Assembly: GCA_022495005.1 (NCBI GenBank)
Contig: JAGYXB010001996.1
Span: 372,001 to 436,000 of the forward strand
Length of the DNA: 64,000 nucleotides
Direction: 5' to 3'
Source: Rhyacophila brunnea
Taxonomy: Eukaryota; Arthropoda; Insecta; Trichoptera; Rhyacophilidae
Positions within the stretch are counted from its first letter, which is position 1, and every line of letters begins with the position of its first letter. The notes beneath the pieces were generated by a model. That model made no database searches and had not been told where the DNA came from. It saw only the letters and a list, made by a program, of their open reading frames with translations. A program made the position numbers and the translations under genes. This document shows positions 47,701-58,254 of the stretch, in pieces.

Positions 47701-50700
47701 CCGCCAAGAGCATGTCGTTTCTTCCCCAATCCAAAATATCGTTGTCTGTCAAAAGTGATATTATTAATTATTACAAAAAAGCATTTTTTGTTGACTTTAT
47801 CATTATCGGTATTACATTCTGATGATTTTTTTTTAAATTTACTTATTTTAACACTAACTTAAATTTAAGATCAGATTTAACATTCCTTTACTTTAACTTT
47901 AATTAATACCAGTTCAAGTCTAACTCTAACTGTTATTAATTTAAAAGATATTATGCTGTGTTGCATTATTGATATATATTGTTCAATATGCATTATATAT
48001 TGCATTTAAATTTTACCCCTGTCTTTAAAATTGCCTACGCCTTTGTTTTTGCCTCCGCATTTTCCATTGCTTTTGGCTTTGTTTTACTTTAATTTTAACC
48101 CCAAAACTTCAAACCAACGCTTTAAGAGTGTACATAAGTGAAACTGCAAATAATTTTCAACACTATGTGGAACGAAATTTTGGCCGCGTTGAGGCGCGTT
48201 GCCATTCGGAGAGAGATAGTTGACCTGTTCGCACGTCAATTTATTTTGTGATGGAGTCGGATGAATATATTCTTAAATCGTGTAAAGATGACTTAAAAAC
48301 GTTCCGCATGTACTTGAAAAAAAAAACATATCAATGAGTATACTATTATTATTACGAATATAATAATAAACATAACATAAAAAGGACGCATGTTGAATTT
48401 TTATGACAAATTATATTTCGTTCGGTTCGCGTCATTTGCACCCGCGACCCGCAATCCGCGCATCGCCTAGTCACGATCTTTTTAGACCATGCCTCACCTG
48501 AGGTATAGCCTTAAGTAAGTATATAGCTCAACAAAATGTACATAATTCAGTATACTACGTTATAATTTCTTTTTCTACACGAAGTCAAGTAAACGTTGGC
48601 GAAAAATTCATCGTAAGGTTTCGCATATGAGCCCATAGCGTTTTGTAAAGTACATAACATGCTTGGATGACAATTTTTTTTTAATTTTACTAATTACATA
48701 TTTAAGTTTTATTACATTATATTATACGTACGCATATTTTCATGATACCCTGGTAAATCAAATATAATATCCGGTGGACCAATAACGGGTCGCTTTCTCG
48801 GAGCGCAGGCCCAACCTTTAGTACCACTTGCTTCCGGTTTCTTTGGAGTACTGATATTATTGTTTTCAGTGAATTTGAGAATGGGTCGATCATTTTCATC
48901 ACAACTCAGCGTTTTCCCGAGTATTTTGGAATAATTTTTGGTGCGCCAACTGTTCGGATCCTGCAAGAAAAAAAACAACAATTTTCGACAAATGAATGTA
49001 CAATAAATTACTAATATATCTCTATATGTGAATTATTAATACCATAATATCTACCAGAGGCACCTAGCGGAAAAAATATGAACATTTTTTGCGTACTATA
49101 AGCTCCTATATATTATTATCTCCTATCTCCTATAATATACACCGCTCGAAATGGAAAAATTTACGAACCGAAGCGCTCGACAGTTTTCTGAAGATTTTTA
49201 CATGGTAAAGTTATCAAAGTTTATGTGTTTTTTCATAAAAATAAGTGCTTTAGATTTTCTATTAGGTATATGGCCTATCCAGCTCAGACGGTCAAATTAT
49301 TTATTCCACGAGACGGAGCGATAATTTTACCGATTTTACGAACAGTAACGGCGCTCCGGTGCGTTGCGGTCCATTTCGAACCCTGCCTATATATTATTAT
49401 CGTAAGAGATTTTAGAAAACGCACCATTTTGTTGATTTTTAAACAATTTCAATTCATTATTTAGAGTCCCGAATCTACTTCCATTTGAATCCAGCACAAT
49501 CTGATAAACCTCGACACAATCACAGATAAAATCATTTTTTAATCGCGTTTTATATCCGTCACCATACATTTTCGCGTCTTGCTGTCCATATACTGCAAAT
49601 TAATTATATTCTCACTTAATACTTTCGATATAGTCAATATTTCACAAAATACAATGAATGATTATTCCACAAACATATTTAAATCTGTAAGAGGCACATT
49701 CTCATGCACAAATCAATGCATATTTCCTCACTAATTACTACGAAAATATAATCTAAAACCACTTCACTGTTTTTCATCTGTCAAATTAATAGACTAATGA
49801 TTGTCAATTGTTTTCGCCTATAACAAGTTCAGTTCAAGTTGACGTGTCAGAATTCAAATTTAGAATTTGCAGGAATAATCGAAAAAATGTGACATTTCTA
49901 TTAGCACCCATAAATAATCAATTTCAATCAAGACATTTATTCTAAGATGAAGATAATTTTAATACTGCTATCAATAAATTGAATAATTCCAGACTTACGA
50001 GTAATATAAGAAACTACATTATAATTATACATATTACCTACGGTCTTCTCAATATTATAGTAAGTACCACATACTATCCTGATTCAGTAATAATTGTATT
50101 ATTTCTACATTTAGGTAGATAAATGAAATTTATGTGACGTTTAATACAAGTAATTAAAAATTAATGATGTTTATAATATATTTTATAATAATAATTATGT
50201 ATAAAATTACAGTAACATTTTTTCTTCTTTTATATCATTAGTAACTATTAATACTATAAAAAATAAATTGCAATAATGTTTCTTTTAATAATGACATTAT
50301 GCATGTGGTTTGCTATTTTATCGTTGATCACTTCTAAGTAAAATATTATATACTTAAAGTCAAATATAGTCAATTATGACATTTTTACGACACAATTAAG
50401 TACAATAAGTAAGAACCTGCTACTTTTTCCGTTTTTTTACAGGATAAAAATAATATTTTTTTATTTCTCCACCCAGATAATTTGTTAAATAATAAATTTA
50501 GCATGTTGGAATTTATTCATTAGTATATTAAAATAAAATACCATTTTTGCTCCTAAGCAAAGCATTTTTACATTTTTTCAATCTAATGGGATCTTCCCCC
50601 ATTGAATAAATAAAACGTTTTATAACGCAATAATCTAAATGTATGAAAAGTAAGACTATCCTGCAGTGGCGATGGGTGGAGGTAGGGTGAATCCACCATA

Positions 50701-53700
50701 GTACAGACGTAACTTTGTCAGTTCTACGTATTTGTTTACATTGAACTAAGACTACAATTTATAGATGGTGTTGGTTAGTTTTTAAAATTCAATTAAGCTC
50801 TGGGAAACCAAGCCTAATACGCATCTGTCTATAAAATATTTAAAATTATGCCATTAAATCATACATCATTTTTGGATATTTAATAGAGAGAATAATATTT
50901 TTAACTACTATTGTTTGGTTTAAAAAAACTAACCAACAACATGTGTAATATGTTTTCTTGGTTCAACGAAAACAAATAAGTATGAATGAAAAAGTGCAAT
51001 ATATAAACATATTATTAAGTATATTCCATTAAAATGTCAGTGGTAGCAATCGGCGATTGCCAGCTGTTCTGCTAGGCCTATCAGTCTAAAGTGGTGTCAG
51101 ACGATATTGTGAAGGCCAGACTCCAGAATAGACTACGCATATGACCCCAAATTTATATTGGCAGTGACGACTTGCAAATCGTAAAACTGTCAAATCAGCG
51201 AAATGTCAAACTGTCTGAGGTGAATGAAAATCCATCCCGAAGGGAAAACTATGGCGCCGTCTATGCATACTTCACAATTATATTAATATTCAATATCACC
51301 AAGCCGTCTGCAAGACCTAGCGAGATAGACTGGCGACCGCCGGATGGCTCTGCTATATAGTCATAAATAAAAATTAGATCACAATGTTGTAACTGTCTTC
51401 CGTGCGCATAGGCAATAGTTTTAGAATTATACCTCCTCTCCACCCAATGTCGAGTGAAATTTGTCGCATTCGACCAGTGTGCGGAGGTACATTAGGTTGC
51501 ATGCTTAGATTATAGAAAAATATAGATGGAGCTATTGCATGTGTTTGTCCTTCAAAACATGACGAACTTTTTCATGCACTTGCCTCGCCCCTTCACGCGT
51601 CCTCCGCGACCCTTTCCTGGGTTATTCGAAAATATGTGTGATAGTGTGCGTGTCGTATTGTTGCCAGATATCGAATATTTATTCAAATGTTATAATTTTA
51701 CAAGCGATGTTTTTATAAATTATATTATGGCAATACTGACGTGTTGGCTATGCACTTGGTAAAACATTACTCACTAAAATCGACTCATGCGGAGGGCTGG
51801 GTTGCATGCGTTTTATTTTGTGAATAACAACAAAATTACATCGAAATATACGATGTGCGACCTGGCTTACATCGTATTGACAAATTAATGTTGATGTTAG
51901 ATACCACGTGGTACTGCTTTAAATTCAATTGGCTACTGTGAGAAATGTCAAAGTGAGACAGCATGTATATTTCAGCTATAGTGTCATTCTGATTCGGATC
52001 GAGTAGGTACAACAGTCAGTCACATTGTACGAGTAGTCAAGTGGGTACGGTCCAATGAAATGCCAGAGGATTGATTGGTAAATAAATAATTTTGATCTAT
52101 CATCGTTTTCATATAATAATTAAAATAAAAAAAAATGTCCAATATTTAGGCATGTCTCCAGACCATTGATATTAATTTATTTTTATGGATTTAACATAAT
52201 CTCTTTTTGGAGCGGATGTGGGTAAAAAATATATAAATCAAATTCTTGCATTAGATGCATTGATTGAGTAATGGCCAATACAATAATTTATTTTGCATAA
52301 AATAAACAACATTAATTCTTTTTAATGGCGGCTTCCGGCAGTTTACTGCTGAGTTTTTTTTCATTTTTGTAAGTATAACTAATTAGTCTCTCAAAAACAA
52401 CAAATCTACTGCTCTTTTAAATATTGACATACGGTGTGAAATCAGCATATTGGCGATTTTTTTCTTCCACTCGTATTTTAAGTAAAAGTGAGTAATTACA
52501 TTTAATAAATACTGAATTATAATAATTTACAATGGCGCTGAAAGATTTAAATTGATTTTACCGGCATTTAATAATACTATATTTCAAAAGTGCATATAAG
52601 TTTCCGGCAGACATAATTACAATAAAAATGTATTGAAGCGAGCTGGTTATCTATGATTATTTAAAATTATATTTCCATACTGGAAGATTAATTTGACTGC
52701 CTTATGAATTTTTAGATTAAGTGACGCTTCTGAAATTCTGAGAGTAGTTTAAAAGTTTATTTTTCTTTCTTCAAATAGGGGAACACGAGGCGTAATGGAA
52801 ACGAGGCATAAAACTCATTTAATAATAAAATACAAACGTTTTGTTTGGTAGTTTATTGATAAGTTATCAAACAAAATGTCATATAGAAGTTTTTTTATGG
52901 TACAAGGTAGGTACAAAAACTAATCATATTATACATAGACCACTCAATATCCTCTTAAGAGAGATAAATTAGTGGTTTGGAAGGCAGCTGAAAATTACAG
53001 GTAATTAACAGATTAACACAATATGTTTGTCGGTTATCAATTTTAGAATATTATGTACAATGTTCTAGGAGTACGCGATGAGCTCACGTGGCGTGATGAT
53101 AATGTGTTTCCAGTATAATAATAGTAGGTCTGAGACCAAGTCAGGAATTTTTGGCCTATATTTAAATTAGGCAGGAAAAATAAGTATTAATTGTCATCAA
53201 CACCAAAATGTATCGACAAGGCGTCTAAGGGAGTCTATCACGATTCGGCGCCGGGACAACTAGGCGCCACGCAATCTCATGAAATTCGAAAATAAATAAA
53301 CGTCCGTGAATTATAGGTACTTACTTTAAAATATATATTTACTTATATTTAAAATATTATATTATTATGCAATGCTAAGTAAGAATTTAAATACTTATGC
53401 ACACGTAAATAATGATTAAATTGTGCATATGTTGAAGTTCCAACGAGAAGAGAATAATTTTATTTTTAGATAAAGCCTCGTGCATGATAATTCTTAATCA
53501 GCAATTACCAGTTCCGTATATTATGATCATAACGGATTTTTAGTTAATTTATGAATGTACTAACAGAAACAGAAAAATACTATGAATATATTGCATTTGA
53601 AAATGGATTACCTATCAAAATACTAGAAAGAAAGAAAAAAATATAAAATATCAGTGGCTACTAAATCTTTAAAACTTCTAAAAAAATGTATAAGTATCCA

Positions 53701-54113
53701 TTTGTATAAAATGTGAAACTATTATGGTAAATTAGTTTTCGTATCGCAGTTTTGTGTGTTATTATTTTAAAGTTTACTAAGAGGGTCCAAAACGTCTCGT
53801 GTCCCCTATGCAATCGAAATAATGGTGGTGCCGTGGTAGAATGGGAGAATATTCACTTCTGAAAGCGTATATCATGGATTCGAATAATGCGTTTGGCAAA
53901 TTCACACGTCGTTTTTACACGAGTAGAGAATCGACGTATTGTATTAGTTTTTGGATTAGGTAAAACTGTATTGATTACCTGCTTAAACAAATCTTCGTCA
54001 TCTTTGGATGTCTTGTGATTGGAGAACATCGAAGACCTGATGGCATTGTAGTCAGCAGTTGATCGTCTCGCTGGGACAAATCTGTCGACGGGAATAAAAC
54101 TTGGCCGTACTGG
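41632..54113 (-). CDS. cortex: Cortex-like Cdc20/fizzy-family APC/C activator, 8 exons, 5' end missing
   Basis: Eight minus-strand exons join in frame to 1,398 nt, giving 465 residues plus a stop. Exons 5' to 3' are 54113-53979, 48960-48732, 47745-47582, 46607-46459, 45639-45426, 43734-43524, 42663-42520 and 41783-41632. All introns are GT-AG and all phases match. Visible features: C-box DRFVPAR (residues 10-16 of this partial protein), a linker, seven WD-type blades from about residue 124, and a C-terminal Ile-Arg. In the Cdc20/Cdh1 family the C-box and IR tail dock on the anaphase-promoting complex, and the propeller binds degron-bearing substrates. Drosophila cort acts in female meiosis. 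In Lepidoptera the cortex locus is linked to wing-pattern variation, although the neighbouring ivory lncRNA and mir-193 have more recently been credited. Choosing cortex over fzr or fzy is inference from divergence in the linker and blades 5-6. No start codon was identified, and the N-terminus probably lies upstream of 54,113. Confidence 0.85.
42080..42440. repeat. Dispersed repeat family R1x, copy in the last cortex intron
   Basis: Shares TAATCGAGCATATCACGAG, GATGTGAAGCATTA, CTCAGGAGCAGATAC...GACTGAGGTCATCACGCAC and GACGTGAAGATCTTCAC-type blocks with 61,550-61,800. Confidence 0.7.
42520..42663 (-). CDS. cortex: cortex-like exon, blades 6-7
   Basis: This 144-nt exon has its acceptor after TTTTCTAG and donor ATAG|GTAACA. 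It encodes VWLGNEDSEDNRSRLLVLA and then the start of the last blade, IRALLFSPDGTKIA. The acidic NEDSED loop replaces the short turn before N-Q-(I/L)-V-(I/L)-W in canonical family members, a sign of cortex-type divergence. Confidence 0.9.
42794..43225. mobile_element. TTAA-flanked MITE, copy 3, in a cortex intron
   Basis: Starts TTAA|GGGGGGACATGCTCAGCG and aligns with 22,158-22,585. The second half is missing. Confidence 0.8.
43524..43734 (-). CDS. cortex: cortex-like exon, blades 5-6
   Basis: This 211-nt exon has its acceptor after TTACACAG and donor GATG|GTAAGA. It encodes ALAWHPWRGCQMALGGG, a glycine-rich loop, then GSLSIWDV. This matches the family blade A-(L/V)-A-W-x-P-x-x-x-x-x-L-A-x-G-G-G-x-x-D-x-x-I-x-x-W. 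It then starts blade 6 with VDSLAWSKLTAELVIG. The GGG motif is typical of Cdc20/Cdh1; the extra GHGAGRGVG stretch is longer than usual. Confidence 0.92.
43905..44050. mobile_element. Fragment of the 2,133-2,449 MITE in a cortex intron
   Basis: Contains TTAGCCGTCTAAACAGTCAA, GGTGCTGTTAAAACATGGCA and AATTGTTACAATAAGTGCTA then TTTCGATACAAACC, the inverse of the core at 2,210-2,390. Confidence 0.8.
44859..45390. mobile_element. TTAA-flanked MITE, copy 4, in a cortex intron
   Basis: Starts TTAA|GGGGGTACGTGCGCCGCG and runs to ATTGACCTAAGAATAA, ending about 36 bp from the splice donor of exon 45,639-45,426. The right terminal repeat is missing. Confidence 0.8.
45426..45639 (-). CDS. cortex: cortex-like exon, blades 3-4
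   Basis: This 214-nt exon has its acceptor after ATTTTAG and donor AGG|GTAAGT. It encodes the end of blade 3 (CCASTGTLSISN with the upstream exon) and blade 4 (INCSFSPDGQFLVTCGLD, then VRIWNL), a textbook WD repeat ending in IW. An adjacent CCGGRKKAHESDI loop is cysteine- and lysine-rich compared with canonical Cdc20. Confidence 0.93.
45732..46138. mobile_element. catg-ccccc MITE family, copy in a cortex intron
   Basis: The perfect TSD AGTATGGT lies at 45,724-45,731 and 46,139-46,146. The ends are CATGGCCCCCACAA and GGTGTGGGGCCCATG. It is 92 bp from the nearest acceptor. Confidence 0.9.
46459..46607 (-). CDS. cortex: cortex-like exon, blades 2-3
   Basis: This 149-nt exon begins at phase 0 after TTTCAG and ends at phase 2 with donor GTAATT. 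It completes blade 2 with VGTYLGNLYMFDS, the family's A-V-G-x-x-x-G-x-V-x-x-(W/Y)-D, and opens blade 3 with ITSLSWNPRGSFLA. The phase joins exactly to the next exon. Confidence 0.92.
46784..47306 (+). mobile_element. 5'-truncated LINE in a cortex intron, 13-bp TSD
   Basis: The perfect TSD ATTATATTATAGT lies at 46,771-46,783 and 47,307-47,319. It encodes TRLYKTVIRTVVAYGCESW, ERKILRRIYGP, LQRLNWAGHVQRM, NPGGKRPVGKP, then a frameshift before NITKDANQLL, WKRRADDRSGW and EEASCSAIEEEED. This is the C-terminal tail of an RTE/Jockey-like LINE, different from the 16,500 family. It is antisense to the host gene. Confidence 0.88.
47582..47745 (-). CDS. cortex: cortex-like exon, blades 1-2
   Basis: This 164-nt exon has its acceptor after TGACAG and its donor at GCG|GTAATA. 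It encodes NDILDWGRNDMLLAALGNQLYMW, which is cited here in two parts: NDILDWGRNDMLLAALG and NQLYMW. This aligns with the family signature Y-L-N-L-L-D-W...L-A-V-A-L-x-x-x-V-Y-L-W. It then starts blade 2 with VVVAKWDPEGLFIA. The LDW and YMW positions are the strongest single evidence for fizzy-family membership. Confidence 0.92.
48121..48520 (+). repeat. LINE-head repeat, copy 1, in a cortex intron
   Basis: Near-identical to 54,241-54,640 from GTGAAAC(T/G)GCAAATAATTT through GGAACGAAATTT, TTGAGGCGCGTT and ATCTTTTTAGACCATGCCTC, ending GGTATAGCCTTAA. It stops where the coding part of copy 2 starts. Confidence 0.8.
48732..48960 (-). CDS. cortex: cortex-like exon, linker before the propeller
   Basis: This 229-nt exon starts at phase 0 after TTGCAG and ends at phase 1 with donor GTACGT. 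It encodes the basic, low-complexity linker (KNYSKILGKTLSCDEND and following residues). It then encodes the segment PRKRPVIGPPDIIFDLPG, which corresponds to the R-x-I-x-x-x-P-x-x-x-L-D-A-P segment that leads into the first blade of Cdc20/Cdh1 proteins. An alternative donor a few bases away cannot be excluded, but this one restores the frame into NDILDW of the next exon. Confidence 0.87.
49140..49386. mobile_element. Possible MITE, ttcgaaatgg termini
   Basis: ACCGCTCGAAATGGAAAAAT faces CGGTCCATTTCGAACCCTG in inverse orientation. Further GAAGCGCTC and GGCGCTCCGG blocks lie inside. The TSD is uncertain. Confidence 0.4.
49570..50663. other. Cortex intron, no feature seen
   Basis: AT-rich intronic DNA with no recognised repeat. 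Confidence 0.55.
50664..51003. mobile_element. Inverted-repeat DNA element, cagtggcg family, in a cortex intron
   Basis: Begins CAGTGGCGATGGGTGGAGG, passes GATGGTGTTGGTTAGTTTTT and the inverse CTAACCAACAACATGTGTAA, then GAAAACAAATAAGTATGAAT, and loses the right terminus. Confidence 0.78.
51004..53826. other. Cortex intron, no feature seen
   Basis: AT-rich. Short frames at 51,172 and 51,526 have no motif. No shared repeat recognised. Confidence 0.5.
53827..53900 (+). repeat. Degenerate tRNA-like sequence
   Basis: A-box-like GTGGTAGAATGGGAG and B-box-like GGATTCGAATAATGC at near-tRNA spacing, but the stems do not close. A SINE head or tRNA pseudogene, about 80 bp downstream of the 53,979 splice donor. 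Confidence 0.4.
53979..54113 (-). CDS. cortex: cortex-like exon with C-box (most 5' exon found)
   Basis: This 135-nt exon encodes 45 residues, phase 0 at both ends. The acceptor follows a T-rich tract ending TTTTTCAG and the donor is CAG|GTAATC. It carries DRFVPARRST, matching the C-box consensus DR(F/Y)IPxR with Ile to Val. The hydrophilic end DDEDLFKQ joins directly to DPNSW of the next exon. There is no in-frame ATG before the C-box, so at least one upstream exon is needed. An internal Met after the C-box is an unlikely start because it would drop the C-box. Confidence 0.88.
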
Positions 54114-54240
54114 CTGAAAAATAAAAAAAACAGAGCGTCAGAAAATATTTATTTAAAAAATATATGCAATTTGTAATTTCTCATAGCAAATTATAAGATA
54201 AGTTTTTACGGTCATCTCTAATGTACTTTTTTATTAGTCT

Positions 54241-55078
54241 TGAGTTAAAAGTGTACATTAGTGAAACGGCAAATAATTTTCAACACTATGTGGAACGAAA
54301 TTTCGGCCGCGTTGAGGCGCGTTACCATTCGGAGAGAGTTAGTCGACCTGTTTACACGTCAATTTATTTTGTGATGGAGTCGCATGAATAATATATTCTT
54401 AAATCATGTAAAGATGACTTAAAAACGTTCCGCATGTACTTGAAAAAGAAAACATGTCAATGAATATACTATTATTATTACGAATATAATAATAAAGATA
54501 ACATAAAAAGGACACATGTTGAACTTTTATGACAAATTATATTTCGTTCGGTTCGCGTCATTTGCACCCGCGACCCGCAACCCGCAATCCGCGCATCGCC
54601 TAGTCACGATCTTTTTAGACCATGCCTCAGCTGAGGTATATAGCCTTAATCTAACTCTTGCCAGAAACTTAAAAATATCACACGAACTCACACAGATACT
54701 AACAGGCCACGGATCGGTGCGAGCTTATCTAAAAAGATTTAAATTGAGGGATGACGACTGTTGTCCATGTGACGGCAACACATCTCAAACTGTGTGGCAT
54801 GTCATCAACGACTGCCCTATACTAGAAAGGGAGCGATGGACTCTCAGGACTCGATGTAGACAACATAATCACGAAATTGACCTCCAAAAGCCTCACGAAG
54901 CACTAAGCAATAGAACAACACAAGAACACTACACAAAATATTTAATCCTGGCCATAAAGAAAATTAAAGATATAAATGGAGGCACCTAATTAGCCCCACA
55001 TCAATGCAATTAACCCACCCAACCACCTTGTACGAAAAAGCAAGGGTATGGTTATTATTAAAAAAAAAAAAAAAAAAA
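54241..55078 (+). mobile_element. Chimeric non-autonomous LINE: head plus C-terminal tail with poly(A)
   Basis: The first 400 bp are the head shared with 48,121 and 63,524. In one frame from about 54,516 it continues into LVTIFLDHASAEVYSLNL, ISHELTQILTGHGSVRAYL, KRFKLRDDDCCPCDGNTSQT and VWHVINDCPILERER. The GHGxxxxYLxRFxLxxxxxCxC...QTxxHVIxxCP pattern is the C-terminal Cys/His segment after RNase H in R1/Jockey/I-type LINEs. A stop follows at 54,989 and then about 18 A. Endonuclease and RT are deleted. Confidence 0.78.
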
Positions 55079-55993
55079 TCTAACTTCTTACTGAATCTAG
55101 AATGAACGTACTATATTAGACCATATTCAGCACGTCAGATGGACGGACGTTTCAAGAAATTATGAACTTACTGTGGTTCAATTGTTTCTAAACTGGCTGA
55201 ATTAACCGTGGTCTCAGAATTTTAGGATATAGAACTACGTCTTTTAATTCGGTAAGGTAGTTGTCAACCGTTCGGTAATGCTGTCGTGTTAATTAGTGTT
55301 GCTTATATCTTTTGAATGAACAAAATAGTTAAGATGGTGACATGAGTGTGGAAAACAGGTATCGATAACTGCGTTTCTGCAGCCATTTTAATGCGGATAG
55401 CGGATGGCATTTATGTCGTAGTTTTCGAACTATTCATTCATTCAATAGCCATGAATGGGCTAAATTATCAAGATAAATGTGTTTTGGATTGGTGTTGAAT
55501 ATTGAATGAATGTCTAAATGTAATTACGTAGAATTCTACATTCATAAACTCACTGACCTACTTTATTAGTTAACCACTGAAGTTTTTAAAGTCAATCAGT
55601 CAAAAATGAATTTATAAAAAAACACAGTTGTTAAACAAACTTTAAATTAATGAATCCTATTATTCAATATTGAACGGCTCAGGCAATGAAAAATAAGCAC
55701 ATTGCGACAAGCCATTAGAAATTATTGCCTGTAATCTCATCTTTACGTTAACGTCACTTTGGCTATAATAATATATTATCAAGTAGGTATAACTATCTGT
55801 GTTTAAATTATTTTAAACGACCTTTCACATATTACCCGTATACGCAGAGACTTAAGTTTGGTATACTTACAGAAGTGTGAATGCCGTGAAAAAATATTCA
55901 ATTTAAACTTAGGTATAGTCTGGTGCTTCAAATATAGATCCCTATTTTATGAAATATTTTGTTAATATTCTCTCGATGTGAGACCTTCACCAA
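55079..55993. other. Upstream intron, no feature seen
   Basis: AT-rich with no recognised repeat. Confidence 0.5.
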
Positions 55994-56125
55994 TAAGGGG
56001 CTCGTAAACGAGCCACTTTTTACGGCAATTGTGTCGCCGTTAATAGTTCCCTAAAGGGGCTCGTAAACGAGCAACTTTTGACGGCAATTTGATACGGCAA
56101 TTGTGTTGCTGTTAAGAGTTCCCCA
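55994..56125. repeat. About 65-bp tandem repeat with GGCTCGTAAACGAGCC palindrome
   Basis: Two copies of AAGGGGCTCGTAAACGAGC, ACTTTTNACGGCAATT, GTGT(C/T)GC(C/T)GTTAA, AGTTCCC. The second has an extra TTTGATACGGCAA. GCTCGTAAACGAGC is self-complementary apart from its centre. Confidence 0.85.
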
Positions 56126-57928
56126 AAATACGAAAATAGTAGTCTACGTTGCCGAAACTTTACATATATTGCCTTTGCTTTCTGGCGGCATGGTTGGTCG
56201 ATATATCGAATATCGAACTCAATCAAAAATACGGCAATAATTGCTAGTTAAATCTATTTTATTCTCGCTCTGCTCCATATGTGCGTCTCTGTTTGATCTC
56301 ACCCCTAGCAACAATAAAAACATTTGTGATGGTCGATTCGACAATACATTGTTATAATTTTTCGCCGTGTCGTAATTGATATTATTGTGGTGTTATTACT
56401 AATCGTCAATTCACACTACGTACAATGAATAAATGGACAAACGACAGGGTATCGGAGCTTATTAATGTGGTTTATTTACGTCCGGAGCTATGGAACATCG
56501 AATCCAAACTATAATGATCCTAATATGAAAAGGCCAACTACAAATCTGCACAAACGTCAAATTTCACTTTACGTTAAATTTTGAGATTCTTTTAAAGTTT
56601 TTAAATACATAATTATCAATAACTAATTCCTGGTTTGTATTACTTATTGTTTCACGTTTGTTTAAAAGTTGGACCCGATCCAAATCCTTCTTTAATTTTG
56701 GATTAATTTGTTTAGGTATGTGATTATTTTTATATGGTGCAGAAACTTCATTGCCGGCTGTTGTTGTCAAGTGTACGCACAAAATACATCAGCCTCACTT
56801 GCCCGACTCTGATGACGGGTGATACATTGTCCAGGAACTGGGCAATAGTTGCATCATTTTTTTGACAATTGTATCGGCAATCTGCAATTTTTGATACTGG
56901 TTTTATGACTGAGGTTTTAAAACGGCTGCCGTCGATTTAATTTCCGAGATATCTATTTGTCATTGTATACCTAACGCTTATATTATGGAAGTATATGATT
57001 GCAGAAAGGGGACAAAAAACGCATTTACTTAAATTAGTTTTGCATAAAAACGTTAGAGTATTTAAATCTTAAATACCCAAAATAACATTTAAAAATTTAC
57101 ATTTTCCAGACATCTTTCTCTGAGTTCAGATATATCACCCTTTGTAGATTATATAACACATTTTATTAATGTAAAGCTGGGGTTAAAAAGAACCAGTAGC
57201 CATAATGGTCGAAATGACCTCTGTGAGGTCAAGCGTTCTCACGGTTCAAAGTGTACATGAACCCTAAGGGTGACCATCTTTCTGAGTAAGTATGTAAATA
57301 GGTCTCTATCAGATAAATTAAAAAAAAAATAACTATTGGATTTTGTTTATATTAACATTTTCAGCCCCGGCAGGTTTTAAAAAATCTATCCCTGTTCCCG
57401 GACAAATTTGAGTGAAATTGGTTTTTTATAGTACCTAAGTACCTAAATAATGTAATCTTAGTTTATTGGATTATTTATAAGAATATTTAAATGAAACATT
57501 AAGGATCAATAGAAAACAGTTTAATAATTTCGACGAGTATAATATTTTTGCTAACAACCCACGTTGTACAAAAGAACATCACACTATTTACACATGTACC
57601 GAATCCCGCCTCTCTTCTTTATTTTGGCACATACCTTAAATACCCTTGACGGGTATGCCTTCTTCTGTGTTGCCGGAATCACCTGTAAGGTATGTCTAGA
57701 TATATTTCCAGATAATCTGATAGGCGAATCCAGCATCACATGACGCCTCGGAGCCAGAGAAGACGAGACATCGGCGCAAGAGGACAGTCAAAATCGAATA
57801 TTACAAAAACATTGAATTGGGCACACATTTTAGGAGTCAAAAAAACATTGTTCAACAAACAAGCAAACTTGTGCTCCTGCGAGTTCATTGAATTCAAGAC
57901 AAGCGTGTATGACTTGTTTAGGTACTAT
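56126..57928. other. Upstream intron, no gene seen
   Basis: Contains short GGCAATT-type echoes of the 55,994 repeat near 56,230 and 56,870. The 85-codon plus frame at 57,740 runs into the MITE and has no motif. Confidence 0.5.
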
Positions 57929-58254
57929 CAAGGGCCCCACATCATGAAGCGGTCCCCCAGGCTAGGAGCTTTGGCGGGGCCCCCAACCTATCGTTAAGGA
58001 TAAAGGCAGTGTGACGCTCTACAGTAACGTTGTTCAAATAGTGTACGCGGAAAACATAATGTGTATATTTAGTGTTTTATTGTATATTTTAATACATCCA
58101 TTTGAATTATGGAGATGTTGAGTGATACACAATTGTTAAAATATTGAATCAAGTTTGTGATGAGTGTTTATCTCACTTATTTGGTCGACTCGCCTCGCCG
58201 GGCCCCTTCTAAGCCCAGGCCCTCAGGGTAGAGCCCTGCCCTGTGGGGGCCATA
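57929..58254. mobile_element. catg-ccccc MITE family, inverted copy
   Basis: Flanks GGTACTAT (57,921-57,928) and GGCACTAT (58,255-58,262) differ by one base. Contains ATCTCACTTATTTGGTCGAC and ends CTGTGGGGGCCAT. Confidence 0.83.

Noticed and set aside
49387..49569. Minus-strand 60-codon frame in the large cortex intron as an extra or alternative cortex exon
   Set aside because: Exons on both sides already join at phase 0, there is no good acceptor and no phase-compatible donor, and the residues match no Cdc20-family segment.
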